Part shown: positions 8,280 to 16,718 of the stretch, in pieces
How positions within the stretch are numbered: the first letter of the stretch is position 1
How the letters are laid out: each line of letters begins with the position of its first letter
Assembly (NCBI GenBank): GCA_963804885.1
Contig: CAWDSF010000006.1
Coordinates: 310,001-374,000, forward strand
Length of the DNA: 64,000 nucleotides
Reading direction: 5' to 3'
From: PALSA-1004 sp963804885
GTDB lineage: Bacteria > Pseudomonadota > Gammaproteobacteria > Burkholderiales > SG8-41
Notes under the pieces: generated by a model
What the model saw: only the letters and a program-made list of their open reading frames with translations
What the model was told of the DNA's origin: nothing
Databases searched by the model: none
Program-made: the position numbers and the translations under genes

Positions 8280-9131
8280 CTATTTGCGGTCGATCACGAC
8301 TTCGAGATACTCGCTCGGCACGACGAGCGAAGATTGCCCGCCGACGTTGTGCTGGTTGAGCAATTCGGTGATGTCTTTCGCGAGCGCGTCCTGGCCGGAT
8401 GTGTTCAGCGCGGCAAACGCTCTATGCGTCGGGCCGTAGTAATCGCGGAACACCTGGAGCCAGTGCGCCGCCGAGCGGAAGCGGAAATTGAAATGCTTGC
8501 GCACGGCGCGGATCGCGGCCGCCTGCTCACCGAAGAGTTCTGCCAGGTGTGCTTCGGTGCCCCACAGTGCCGGCGACTTCAACCCCGCCGGCGGCGGAAT
8601 ATAGCGGCCGATGACTTTGAACAGCTGCCCGATGAAGCTTTCGGGCGTCCAGTTCGCCAGCCCGATGCGGCCGCCTTTGCGCACCACGCGCAGCATTTCG
8701 CGCGCGGGCCTCGTGTGATCCGGGGTGAACATCGCGCCGAACGTGGAGAGCGCGACGTCGAAATTACCGTCTTCGAACGGCAGCTCTTCAGCGTCGGCCA
8801 CGCGGAAATTGACCGGCAGGCCTTCAGCCAACGCGCGCACCCGGCCTTTTTCGAGAAGCTCCGGCACGTAATCGGTGGAAGTCACATTGGCAAACCGGCG
8901 CGCGGCGGCAAGCGTGACGTTGCCGTTGCCCGCGGCGATATCGAGCACGCGTTCGCCGGCGCGAATATCTGTCGCTTCGGCGAGCGATTCGCCGACGATC
9001 TGCAGCGTAATGCCGATGAGGGCGTAGTCGCCGCTCGACCAGGTTGCCTGCTGCTTCTGTTTGATGGCGGCAAAGTCGGGAGTGGCGGTCGTGGCTTGTT
9101 GCGTGGCGTTGCGCTCGGCTATGGCACCCAT
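8280..9131 (-). CDS. Class I SAM-dependent methyltransferase
   Basis: 283 residues from the ATG at 9131, preceded by AAAGGAG at a good distance; the upstream in-frame extension lacks a site. Motif I is VLDIAAGNGNVTLAAA, followed by an acidic TSTDYVPE strand end and ADAEELPFEDGNFDV, as in UbiE-like (Methyltransf_11) enzymes. Substrate unknown. It is transcribed away from the AraC-type regulator at 9372, which probably controls it through the direct repeats between them. Confidence 0.85.
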   Translation of the reverse strand: MGAIAERNATQQATTATPDFAAIKQKQQATWSSGDYALIGITLQIVGESLAEATDIRAGERVLDIAAGNGNVTLAAARRFANVTSTDYVPELLEKGRVRALAEGLPVNFRVADAEELPFEDGNFDVALSTFGAMFTPDHTRPAREMLRVVRKGGRIGLANWTPESFIGQLFKVIGRYIPPPAGLKSPALWGTEAHLAELFGEQAAAIRAVRKHFNFRFRSAAHWLQVFRDYYGPTHRAFAALNTSGQDALAKDITELLNQHNVGGQSSLVVPSEYLEVVIDRK

Positions 9132-9281
9132 GATTAGAACTCCTTTAAAAATATTCAGTTGGTAGTTAACCGCGCAGCAATTGTGAATTCGTCTGTTTCG
9201 ACAACTGCTTCGTGGATGGCTCGCAGTATCGGCGAACGGTTTCGGCGGCAATATGCCTGACACACCAGTCTTTTTGCGCGA

Positions 9282-9359
9282 GCCGCCGGTTTTGCCGCGA
9301 GGCGGCCGCTGTCTTGACCGGAACGCCGCCGGCTTTGCTCAATCCGCCGGTTTTGTCGG
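9282..9359. promoter_or_regulatory. Three direct repeats, candidate AraC operator
   Basis: Three copies of a CCGCCGGYTTTGYC-like element on the plus strand, with their CCGCCGG cores at 9283, 9326 and 9344. All three sit between the divergent methyltransferase and AraC genes, the last one ending 12 bp before the regulator's ATG. AraC-family proteins typically bind tandem direct half-sites, so this is a plausible operator for both genes. Confidence 0.5.
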
Positions 9360-9371
9360 ATAATTTGCGCC

Positions 9372-10361
9372 ATGGATGCCCTATCTGATGTCTTGCACGT
9401 GCTGCGCCTGTCGGGCGCGGTTTTTCTCGCAGCCGAGTTCACGGAACCGTGGTGCATCAGCACGAGCTCGGGACGGAATGTGTTGGCCGGTGGCGAAAGC
9501 GAGCACACAGTTTTCTTTCATTGGCTGATCTCCGGCCGCTGCAAGGCGCGGCTGGTGGAAGGCGGCGAGACGCTGGACATCGGCCCGGGCGATCTCTTGA
9601 TGATGCCCAACGACGAGTCGCACATGATGGGCAGCGATCTCGACATCACGCCGGTGGTCGCGGATACGCTCGTAATACCGGAGCCCGAAGGAGGCATGCT
9701 GCGCATCAACTCCGGCGGCGGCGGCGAGAAAACGCATTTCGTGTGCGGATTTCTCGCGTGCGACCGGCGGCTGTCGCGGCCCGTGCTCGAAGGGCTGCCG
9801 AACATCATGCGCGTGCCGTTCGGCGCCGATCCGGCCTCCACGTGGCTCAAAAGCCTGCTTGATCTGGGCAAGCAGGAAACGCTCTCGCGGCGTCCCGGCA
9901 GCGATACCGTGCTGGCGAAACTCTCCGAGCTGTTGTTCGTCGAGGCGGTGCGCCGTTACAGCGAAGGGATGCCGACGGAACAGAAGGGCTGGCTCGCGGG
10001 CCTGCGCGATCGCTTCGTCGGCAAGGCGCTGACGCTTATGCACCAGAAACCCGGCGACCCATGGACGGTCGATTCGCTCGCTAATCAAGTGGGCTTGTCG
10101 CGCTCGGCGCTCGCCCAGCGCTTTACCGAGCTAATCGGACAGCCGCCGATGCAATATCTGACGCGCTGGCGCCTGACCGTCGCCGCGCAGCGCCTGCGCA
10201 CCGATGGTGCGAGCCTCGCCGCCGTCGCGGAACAGATCGGCTACGATTCGGAAGCCGCTTTCAATCGCGCTTTCAAGCGCGAGTTCGGCGTGCCGCCGGC
10301 GACGTGGCGCAGGACGCTCGGTTCAGTGGGTGTTGGTAGTGCTGCTGTTGGCAGCGCTTAA
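9372..10361 (+). CDS. AraC family transcriptional regulator with cupin sensor domain
   Basis: 329 residues. The N-terminal about 190 residues are a cupin-type sensor (GPGDLLMMPNDESHMM near 75-90). The C-terminal about 100 residues carry two helix-turn-helix motifs, DSLANQVGLSRSALAQRF and AVAEQIGYDSEAAFNRAF, with FKREFGVPPATWR, the standard AraC/XylS end. It is divergent from the methyltransferase gene, separated by 240 bp that hold three direct repeats, and is likely its regulator. The inducer is unknown. Confidence 0.9.
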   Translation: MDALSDVLHVLRLSGAVFLAAEFTEPWCISTSSGRNVLAGGESEHTVFFHWLISGRCKARLVEGGETLDIGPGDLLMMPNDESHMMGSDLDITPVVADTLVIPEPEGGMLRINSGGGGEKTHFVCGFLACDRRLSRPVLEGLPNIMRVPFGADPASTWLKSLLDLGKQETLSRRPGSDTVLAKLSELLFVEAVRRYSEGMPTEQKGWLAGLRDRFVGKALTLMHQKPGDPWTVDSLANQVGLSRSALAQRFTELIGQPPMQYLTRWRLTVAAQRLRTDGASLAAVAEQIGYDSEAAFNRAFKREFGVPPATWRRTLGSVGVGSAAVGSA

Positions 10362-10399
10362 ATATTTTCGGCGCAGCTTAGAGCTGGTCCTCAATCTTT

Positions 10400-10538
10400 G
10401 TCATTCCGGCGTACGCCGGAATCCAGGGTTTTTGGCATTGCTCTAACCTAAAGCAGCGGGTCAGACCCGGGGCTGTCACCCGAGATTTAGTCACAAGCTC
10501 TAGGTGACTCTGGATTCCCGCCTTTCGCGGGAATGACA
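10400..10538. repeat. Intergenic inverted repeat, family A (pair of facing hairpins)
   Basis: The region 10362-10694 has no gene. It holds TCATTCCGGCGTACGCCGGA with ATCCAGG after it at 10401-10428, and the facing partner TGGATTCCCG / CGGGAATGACA at 10511-10540. Each is a hairpin (ATTCCGGCG/CGCCGGAAT and ATTCCCGC/GCGGGAAT). The same family recurs at 24485-24652 and 59099-59168. Such elements are widespread in proteobacterial genomes and often end transcripts. Confidence 0.7.
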
Positions 10539-10694
10539 GGTGAAAAAATACAACCGGTTCTCGATTTGCCACCGCGAAACGCGGCAAGGTCCTTGACGCC
10601 AAAGCGCGCCACGCGTTAGCGTGCTCCAATAATTAAATACAAAAGGGGACGCCGTGCCGAATGCCAGATCGCCGCGCTCCGTGCGCTATTCTTG

Positions 10695-12029
10695 ATGCCC
10701 GCTCTGCCAAACCAACAGACCCGCGCGGCATCGCGCCGCGATTTCCGCGTGGTGATCATGCTGGTACTGGTGGCGGCGATCGCATGGGCGTGCGTGACGC
10801 CGTTCGGCGGCTGGGTGCAATCGTTCTTCTTCGGCACCGGCGTCCGCTGGAGTAACGCTTACGTCGCGCTCGAAACTGCGGAAGCGAATTTGCCGCGCAA
10901 CGAGCGCGACCGGGAGCGGTTGCTTATGGTGACCGCGATGACGGAAGGCGAAGCGCCGATCGGATTCAAACCCGGGCCGCGCCTGCATCCAGTCGGAACC
11001 CTCGCGCATTTGCGCTATGAGACCTTCGACGAGAACGATGTCTCGATGAACACATGGGACGTGCGAACGCTTGTGCCCACCATCGGCAGCCTCGAAGGGC
11101 CGGAGTGGAAGTCCTGCGGCACGTCGTGTCGCGAGGAGATCGAGCGCAGCACCGGCACGGTTATCAGGCGCAGCGGCGAAGCCGGCATCGCCGAAGAGTG
11201 GGTGCTGCGCATGCCGGTCGGCCGGCCGTTCAACCTGAAGCCCACGTCGCTGCAGACGCACGACATACTCGACACGCGCGCGCACCGCATGAGCCTGAGT
11301 TCGATAAAAGTCGACAACAAATCAGTGCCGTTACCCGCGAAGATCCTGGTCACACTCGTCAAGGCCTGCCCGGCTGATGTGCGGGTGGGCAAGACGATGA
11401 ACGTGAGCTTCGATCGATACTCGACGATACCGCTGCCGACCGGATTTACGGTTTCGCGCTGGGTGCAGCTCGACGGCTGCGGCAAGCTCGAGCCGTTCCC
11501 GCCGCCGCCGCCGGATCCGCCGGTCAACTGGACCACCGCGGTAAGGGTTGAGCCGCCGGACCTGCACGCAGTCATCGCGCAGCGCGATGTGAAAACCGGT
11601 TTCGTCGCGCTCAAAGTGGACGAGCGCTGGCTGCAAAAACACAATATGCCGGTGGTGTTCACCCTCAATCTGCTGTGCCGCTACGATGCCGCGATGGATA
11701 AGTGGCAACTGCTGCCTCGGCCCAACCCGCCGGTTTCGTGGCGGCTCGTGCCGGGAACTGATGCCGAAGTGGCGTACGGCAATCGAGTTATCTATGAAGT
11801 GCAGAAAGAGCCCGCTCTGATGTGGCTGCACTGGCTCGAGCAGAAAGAAGTCAACGCGGTCGAGCGTCTCACGGTCTATCGCGAAGCGACGGTGGTGTCG
11901 GGGCCTGTTCAGTGCAACGACGTTTCGCTGGGGCCGCCGCCACCGGGCAAGGTTGCCGTATGCGTGCCGTTCGCCGATCGTGCCGAGGCGCGCTTCGTGC
12001 CGGAGCCGAAAAAGGCGTGCTCGCAATGA
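10695..12029 (+). CDS. Hypothetical membrane-anchored protein
   Basis: 444 residues from the ATG at 10695 (a TTG lies directly before it). One membrane helix (about 20-37) follows a positively charged start, so the long C-terminal part is probably periplasmic. No domain is recognised. A proline stretch (FPPPPPDPPV) lies near residue 270, and Cys residues at CGTSC and CPAD may form disulfides. The stop overlaps the next start as ATGA, so this and the following membrane-protein gene are translationally coupled. Confidence 0.7.
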   Translation: MPALPNQQTRAASRRDFRVVIMLVLVAAIAWACVTPFGGWVQSFFFGTGVRWSNAYVALETAEANLPRNERDRERLLMVTAMTEGEAPIGFKPGPRLHPVGTLAHLRYETFDENDVSMNTWDVRTLVPTIGSLEGPEWKSCGTSCREEIERSTGTVIRRSGEAGIAEEWVLRMPVGRPFNLKPTSLQTHDILDTRAHRMSLSSIKVDNKSVPLPAKILVTLVKACPADVRVGKTMNVSFDRYSTIPLPTGFTVSRWVQLDGCGKLEPFPPPPPDPPVNWTTAVRVEPPDLHAVIAQRDVKTGFVALKVDERWLQKHNMPVVFTLNLLCRYDAAMDKWQLLPRPNPPVSWRLVPGTDAEVAYGNRVIYEVQKEPALMWLHWLEQKEVNAVERLTVYREATVVSGPVQCNDVSLGPPPPGKVAVCVPFADRAEARFVPEPKKACSQ

Positions 12030-12493
12030 ACCGCGGTTTCGCGGTCGCGCTCGCCTCGTTCGGCGGCTTCGCGGGCGGCTTCATCGTGCCGGCGCTGTTG
12101 CTGTCGGTAGTCGGTTATATGAATCGCGTGGCTGCTCCGACCACGCCCGCATCCACGCTCGATGAAATCCTGCTGCTGCTGTATTTTGTCGGCGTTTACG
12201 CGCTCTCAAGTGCGGTAGGTTACGCCGCGGTTACTGCCACATCGCGCAACTGGCGGGAGCGTATCCCCCGGCGGGCGGCGGCGATCAGCGTGGCCGTTGG
12301 CATCGTTGCCCAAGTTCTGAATTGGACGGGCCTCGCCATCGTAGCGCTGGTGCCGCTCATGCACATATTGCCGCGCAACGTCGCGCTGGCGCTTGGCACC
12401 GCCATGCCGGGCGTGCTGTGCGGTATTGCAGTCGCGCTATGGTCGTTGCGGCGGCCGACGAAGGCGCCCGCCGTTCCGCCGCCGGAATCCTGA
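12026..12493 (+). CDS. Hypothetical four-helix membrane protein
   Basis: 155 residues beginning MNRGFAVALASFGGFAGG. The start overlaps the previous stop by four bases (ATGA). Four hydrophobic segments (about 7-28, 47-70, 87-110, 118-143) predict an inner-membrane protein with a proline-rich tail (APAVPPPES). No family is recognised. Its place between two envelope genes and the coupling suggest that the two encoded proteins act together. Confidence 0.65.
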   Translation: MNRGFAVALASFGGFAGGFIVPALLLSVVGYMNRVAAPTTPASTLDEILLLLYFVGVYALSSAVGYAAVTATSRNWRERIPRRAAAISVAVGIVAQVLNWTGLAIVALVPLMHILPRNVALALGTAMPGVLCGIAVALWSLRRPTKAPAVPPPES

Positions 12494-12514
12494 TCGGGTT
12501 GAGCGCTCGCGCCG

Positions 12515-13308
12515 ATGAATCCCGACCCGCTGCTTTTGTTCATTTCGATTTTTGCGGCTGCGGGCATGCTGTTCGGCCTCGTGCTGATAGTGCGGGGCTT
12601 CGCCAATTTGAAGACGCGCCGCTACGTCGAAAGCCTGCCGCCGTCGCGCATCCGCTCGATGGCGCTCGGTCCCGTCGAACTGACCGGCGTCGTCGGGCCC
12701 GGCCTCGAAGTGCCCGACCCGGTATACCGGCGCCCGTGCGTTTACTATGCAGTCACGGTCGAGCATCGCGTGCTGACCATGAAGACGGCGACCTCACGCG
12801 CGAATGGATCACGCTGTTCGAAGACGGCAGCGGCCTGCGTCCGTTCTGGCTCGCCGACCCGACCGCGCAAACCCTGGTGTGGACGCCTGACGCGGAGCTG
12901 CAGTACGCGGAGTATCACGAATACTCGTGCGGATTTTTCGGCTCGCTGTTCGGCAAATCGGTAGAGCTCGAATTCCTGCGCCATGTGAAGAAGCAGCGCG
13001 TGTTCATGCGCCGCGTGCGGCTCGGCCTGCAGGTGTTAAGGCCCGGCACCCAACTGTTCGTGGTCGGGAACGCGGTGATGCCCCATTCGTTCAAGCCCGC
13101 CGACACACGGTTCGCCGAGGCGTTGCGCGTCGCCGCCGCGCTCGACCGCGGCCGCGTGATCGTGCGCGGCGAAGGGCCCTTCATCATCGCGAAAGCGGCA
13201 GCCGTGGTCACCGAAGAACGCTCCGGCATGTTCCTGCACGCGTTGATCGGCTCCGCATTGCTCGTAGTGTCGTTGCTGGTGCTGGGATTTTTCTGGCAGG
13301 TCTTTTGA
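12515..13308 (+). pseudogene. GIDE-like membrane protein, broken by one frameshift
   Basis: Starts MNPDPLLLFISIF with a membrane helix and runs to about 12780 in one frame; the matching second half continues in another frame to 13308. The parts together read as a GIDE-type domain (PF12483): RSMALGPVELTGVV, then RRPCVYYAVTVEH, then after the break REWITLFEDGSGLRPFWL and a C-terminal membrane helix. The frame change fits loss of one base near 12785. Both halves keep clean coding character, so a consensus error is as likely as a recent mutation. Intact length would be about 264 residues. Confidence 0.65.
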
Positions 13309-13334
13309 ACGCAGCATCTCACTTTAGCGGATAA

Positions 13335-14123
13335 ATGAAAATAATAGCGCCGCGCTGCCGCTTCTCCGCGTTGCTCGCCGCCATGTTGCTTGTCAGTGCT
13401 GTGCCCGCGTCGGCGCTCGACGGCGCCGCCGACAAAGTGAAAGACCTTGAGCCGCAGGCCGCGCCGGCCGAAAAGATCGCCTACAAATTTACGCCGTCGT
13501 ACTACCACACCACCAATGTGACGCCGGCTTACGATCTCAACCTGCGCGGCAACCTCGGCGCGCAGACGGCATGGATAGGTTTCTACCAGCGCTCGAACGA
13601 GTTCCAGCAACTGCGGCTGGGCTACGAGAACACGCTCGAGCTGCCGTTCGGCCGGGTGACGCCGTCGATGCAGTACGCGACACGCGGCTTTCTCGGCGGC
13701 AGCCTGACCGGCGAAATCGGCGAGCGTTATTTCGCGCTCGCGGGTTTCGGACGCACCAATCTCAAGGATTACTTCAACCTCAATTTCGATCCGAACGACA
13801 TGGTGCTGCTGGGCTTCGGCACGCGCGCGCTGCCGAATACGACGCTCTCGCTGTTCCAGATCCGCGACGACCGCCTCGGCACCGGCCAGCGCATCTCGCA
13901 TCTCGTTGCGCGCTACAAGCCGGATGAAAAGAACCGCTGGACGGTAGACGTGTTTTACAAGGAAGGCCGCGCGGATGCGGACCCTTCGAGCCCGTGGGTG
14001 CGTGGCACCGGGGTCGCGCTGACCTGGGATTACGGCCGCTATTTTGCGCGGGTCGCGAGCGACCCGTACGTAAACTTTTCCGACAATCACATGGTAAGAG
14101 TGGCGGCGGGGTTCAGGTTTTGA
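13335..14123 (+). CDS. Outer-membrane beta-barrel protein, hypothetical
   Basis: 262 residues. Signal peptide 1-27 (cleavage near ASA-LDG). The rest alternates polar and aromatic residues in short strands (KFTPSYYHTTN, AWIGFYQRSNEFQQLRLGYE, VALTWDYGRYFARVA) and ends in Phe (VAAGFRF), the usual outer-membrane insertion signal. About ten strands fit the length. No named family; a small porin-like barrel is the best description. The preceding GIDE-like gene is 26 bp upstream. Confidence 0.75.
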   Translation: MKIIAPRCRFSALLAAMLLVSAVPASALDGAADKVKDLEPQAAPAEKIAYKFTPSYYHTTNVTPAYDLNLRGNLGAQTAWIGFYQRSNEFQQLRLGYENTLELPFGRVTPSMQYATRGFLGGSLTGEIGERYFALAGFGRTNLKDYFNLNFDPNDMVLLGFGTRALPNTTLSLFQIRDDRLGTGQRISHLVARYKPDEKNRWTVDVFYKEGRADADPSSPWVRGTGVALTWDYGRYFARVASDPYVNFSDNHMVRVAAGFRF

Positions 14124-14201
14124 GAGTATCTTGCTGGGTGCCGCACAATCACGCGGTCGAATCGCGATTACCGGTTAGTTCTGTCAACTCGAGGAGGCGA
14201 A

Positions 14202-14423
14202 ATGAACGCAGTCAAGATCATTGGAATCGTGCTGATCATTGCCGGCACCGCGGGGCTCGTCTATGGCGGGTTCAGCTTCACGAAGGAAACCCATCAGGCC
14301 AAGATCGGGCCGATCGAGCTGACGGTAAAGGACAAAGAGACGGTCAACATCCCGGTATGGGCGGGTGTCGGCGCGATACTGCTCGGCGGCGTGCTGCTGG
14401 TGGTCGGCGGCAAGAAGCCGTAA
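14202..14423 (+). CDS. Small two-helix membrane protein
   Basis: 73 residues with GAGGAGG as a strong ribosome site 6 nt before the ATG. Helix 1 is KIIGIVLIIAGTAGLVYGGF and helix 2 is VWAGVGAILLGGVLLVVGG, joined by a charged 25-residue loop (IGPIELTVKDKETVNIPV). Similar short proteins occur widely in Proteobacteria without a known function. Confidence 0.75.
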   Translation: MNAVKIIGIVLIIAGTAGLVYGGFSFTKETHQAKIGPIELTVKDKETVNIPVWAGVGAILLGGVLLVVGGKKP

Positions 14424-14527
14424 CCGCCGCGGGTCGCGCGCCGAAACCTGCGGCGCCGCGGCCGTGAAGAATTGATCGCGCCGCGGCACGGCCCGCGAGT
14501 TGCGGCCGTGCTGCGGCGCAATGGCAA

Positions 14528-14686
14528 CTAGATCTTGCCGGCCAGTACCAGGATCAACAGAATGATCAGGACCAGGCCAAGTCCGCCCGACGGGCCATAT
14601 CCCCAGCCGCGGCTATGCGGCCAGGCCGGGATCACGCCTACCAACAGCAATACCAGCACGATCAAAAGTATTGTTCCGACGCTCAT
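14528..14686 (-). CDS. DUF3309 family small membrane protein
   Basis: 52 residues, MSVGTILLIVLVLLLVG, then PAWPHSRGWGYGPSGGLG, then a second hydrophobic stretch ending AGKI. This is the full DUF3309 pattern (two short helices around a Trp/Gly-rich turn with HSRGWGYGPSGG). GAGGAG lies about 8 nt before the ATG at 14686. Function unknown; often found near stress or envelope genes. Too short for most gene finders. Confidence 0.85.
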   Translation of the reverse strand: MSVGTILLIVLVLLLVGVIPAWPHSRGWGYGPSGGLGLVLIILLILVLAGKI

Positions 14687-14992
14687 TCTTTTTCTCCTCG
14701 ATTAAGTTCGCTGCAAATGACCATGCCGGTGAGCCTCCGAGGCCTCATCGACGCGGGACCCATGATAGAGTTTTGGGCGGCGGCGTTCTGTCTGCTATCG
14801 AACATATGAGTTCGCGGCCCCGTCCAGCCGGGCAGCCGATATCCAAAACGCATATCCCGTCGCCGGTTGTCGGTCCCTCGGTTATGCCAATGCAGGACGG
14901 TTTGTAACGCAATGTAAGCGTAGTGGAGGGGCCTCGCGCATTGGCTCAATATGCGATCCGGATATCACTAATCCCGGACTGGGCCCGCAACC
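14687..14992. other. Intergenic region without recognised feature
   Basis: About 306 bp between the DUF3309 gene and the CAP gene, which are divergent. It must hold both promoters. I see no gene, repeat or clear sigma-70 box. Confidence 0.4.
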
Positions 14993-15895
14993 ATGCGCCT
15001 GGGTATTCTTTGCTGCTTTTTTCTACTCGCCATCTCCTTCGATGCGGCGGCGCGCACTTTGTATTCCGAGATTAACCGGCTGCGCCTCGGCGACGGCTAT
15101 TGCGCTGCCACCCGAAACCTGCCTCCGCTGCAGCCGCAATCCGCGCTCGAGCGCGTGGCGCGGGATCTGGCGCGCGGCGATAAGCTCGAATCGAGTCTGC
15201 AGGCGGCCGGCTATCGCGCGACTCATTCCACGATCGTCAGTGTTAGGGGCGACTTCCTGCGCGATAACGCGGAAGCGGTGCTGGCCAGACAGAGAGCCTG
15301 CCGCGAGCTGCAGGACGGCTCGGTCACCGAAGTCGGCATTTACATCGACTCGCGCCAGTTCTGGATCGTGATGGCGGCACCGCTGGTGCCGGGCGGAGCA
15401 CCGGCTGCGAGGTTCTCCGCACCGGTGCCGCAGTACTCGACGCCGACAACGCCGCGCATTGGCGTGTCGGGCCTCCCCGTAGGCCATCGCATACTCGAGC
15501 TCATCAACCAGGCGCGCGCGACGCCGCGCCGCTGCGGCAACGAGATGTTCGCGGCGGCGCCGCCGGTTCGCTGGAACGAATCGCTCGCCGTATCTTCGCA
15601 GCGGCACTCCGACGACATGGCGCGCTACAATTTTTTCGACCACGTCAGCGCCCGCGACGGCTCGCATTCCTGGGATCGCGTCGAGCGCGCCGGCTATAAA
15701 TACCGCACGACCGGCGAAAACATCGCCGCCGGCTACAACAGTGCCGAGGCCGCGGTCGAAGGCTGGATCAAGAGCCCGGGCCACTGCGCGAACCTGATGA
15801 ATCCGGAATTTACCGAAATGGGCGCGGCGCTCGCGGTCAATCGCCGCAGCAAGATGGGCATGTACTGGACGCAGGAGTTCGGCGCACCGTTATAG
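14993..15895 (+). CDS. Secreted CAP-domain (SCP/PR-1) protein, tandem
   Basis: 300 residues. Signal peptide 1-20 (SFDAAA). The C-terminal CAP domain (about 162-298) keeps its markers: His205 (QRHSDDMARYNFFDH), His217, GENIAAGY and the Cys-loop GHCANLMNPEFTEMG with His264. The N-terminal part (22-130) has a similar outline (SEINRLR, then ALERVARDLARG) but lacks the His residues, so it looks like a degenerate second CAP unit. CAP proteins are secreted and their bacterial roles are mostly unknown. Confidence 0.85.
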   Translation: MRLGILCCFFLLAISFDAAARTLYSEINRLRLGDGYCAATRNLPPLQPQSALERVARDLARGDKLESSLQAAGYRATHSTIVSVRGDFLRDNAEAVLARQRACRELQDGSVTEVGIYIDSRQFWIVMAAPLVPGGAPAARFSAPVPQYSTPTTPRIGVSGLPVGHRILELINQARATPRRCGNEMFAAAPPVRWNESLAVSSQRHSDDMARYNFFDHVSARDGSHSWDRVERAGYKYRTTGENIAAGYNSAEAAVEGWIKSPGHCANLMNPEFTEMGAALAVNRRSKMGMYWTQEFGAPL

Positions 15896-15964
15896 TTTTA
15901 CGAGGCGCCTTGACTCGCGTACACATGCGGCGAAAAATGATCCGTCGATCAGAAGGAGACGATC

Positions 15965-16222
15965 ATGCGCAATGCAACCGCTGCCGTCGCCGCTTCGCTA
16001 CTTGTATTGAGCGCCGGATACCCCGCGTTTACGGCGAGCGCGGCCGATCCCGATCAGGCGAAGCCCGCGCCTTCAGCAACACCCGCGAAGCCGATGGGCA
16101 TGAAGGAGCCGATGGCGGGCGAGATGAAGAAGGACGGCATGATGAAGGAAGACGTGAGCAAGGCGGAGAAGAAGTGGAGCAAAGAAATGGACGAGAAGAT
16201 GAAGCGGGAGAAAATGAAGTAG
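15965..16222 (+). CDS. Small periplasmic Met/Lys-rich protein
   Basis: 85 residues with GAAGGAGACG before the ATG. Signal peptide 1-26 (LLVLSAGYPAFTASA). The mature part is charged and Met-rich (KPMGMKEPMAGEMKKDGMM, then KKWSKEMDEKMKREKMK), probably a flexible helix. Methionine clusters can bind copper, but that is only a possibility here. It ends 10 bp from the convergent HxlR gene. Confidence 0.65.
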   Translation: MRNATAAVAASLLVLSAGYPAFTASAADPDQAKPAPSATPAKPMGMKEPMAGEMKKDGMMKEDVSKAEKKWSKEMDEKMKREKMK

Positions 16223-16232
16223 CCCGCCGGCG

Positions 16233-16619
16233 TTATTTTGCCTTGCGCGCAGCGGCCGCGGCTTCGCTGAGCGTGCGGGTGCCGGGGATGTGCTTCTTGC
16301 CCCAGCGCACGAACGCGCCGAGCAGCTCGCCGAGATCGTTTCCCTTGTCCGTTAGCGTGTACGCGTAACGCACGGGCCGTTCCTGGTACGCGGCGCTTTC
16401 GATGATGCCGGCCTCCTCGAGCCGGCGCAGGCGGTCCGCGAGTATGTTCGTTGGAATCCCTTCCGGCGATTGGGCAAGCTCGCCATAAGTGCGCTTGCCG
16501 TGGCGCATGTCGCGGATGATGAGCAGCGACCATTTGTCGCCGACCAAGTCGAGCGTGTTGGCCACGGGGCACGGGGAGCGCCGCAACCCGCTTGATTTTT
16601 CAGCTTTTTTTGCACTCAT
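16233..16619 (-). CDS. HxlR family transcriptional regulator
   Basis: 128 residues from the ATG at 16619 (AGGA 7 nt before it; the in-frame upstream part lacks a site and covers the operator). The N-terminal Cys of the family is present (RRSPCPVANTLDLVGDKW), followed by the winged helix (GKRTYGELAQSPEGIPTNIL, DRLRRLEEAGII, YTLTDKG). HxlR proteins sense electrophiles, quinones or metabolites through that Cys. It is divergent from the membrane protein and MATE pump at 16719 and shares two palindromes with them. Confidence 0.9.
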   Translation of the reverse strand: MSAKKAEKSSGLRRSPCPVANTLDLVGDKWSLLIIRDMRHGKRTYGELAQSPEGIPTNILADRLRRLEEAGIIESAAYQERPVRYAYTLTDKGNDLGELLGAFVRWGKKHIPGTRTLSEAAAAARKAK

Positions 16620-16640
16620 CTCGCGATCCTCTGGCCAGTT

Positions 16641-16697
16641 ACTTGCAAATTGCAAGTCTATTGTGCTACATTTTGTCGTAACTTGCAAAATGCAAGT
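16641..16697. promoter_or_regulatory. Twin HxlR operators
   Basis: ACTTGCAAATTGCAAGT at 16641-16657 is a perfect 17-bp palindrome, and ACTTGCAAAATGCAAGT at 16681-16697 is the same site with one mismatch. Their starts are 40 bp apart, about four helical turns. They fill the 99-bp gap between the regulator and the divergent operon, so they probably mediate autoregulation and control of the pump. Confidence 0.8.
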
Positions 16698-16718
16698 GAC
16701 TAGCCATAGGAGATTGCC

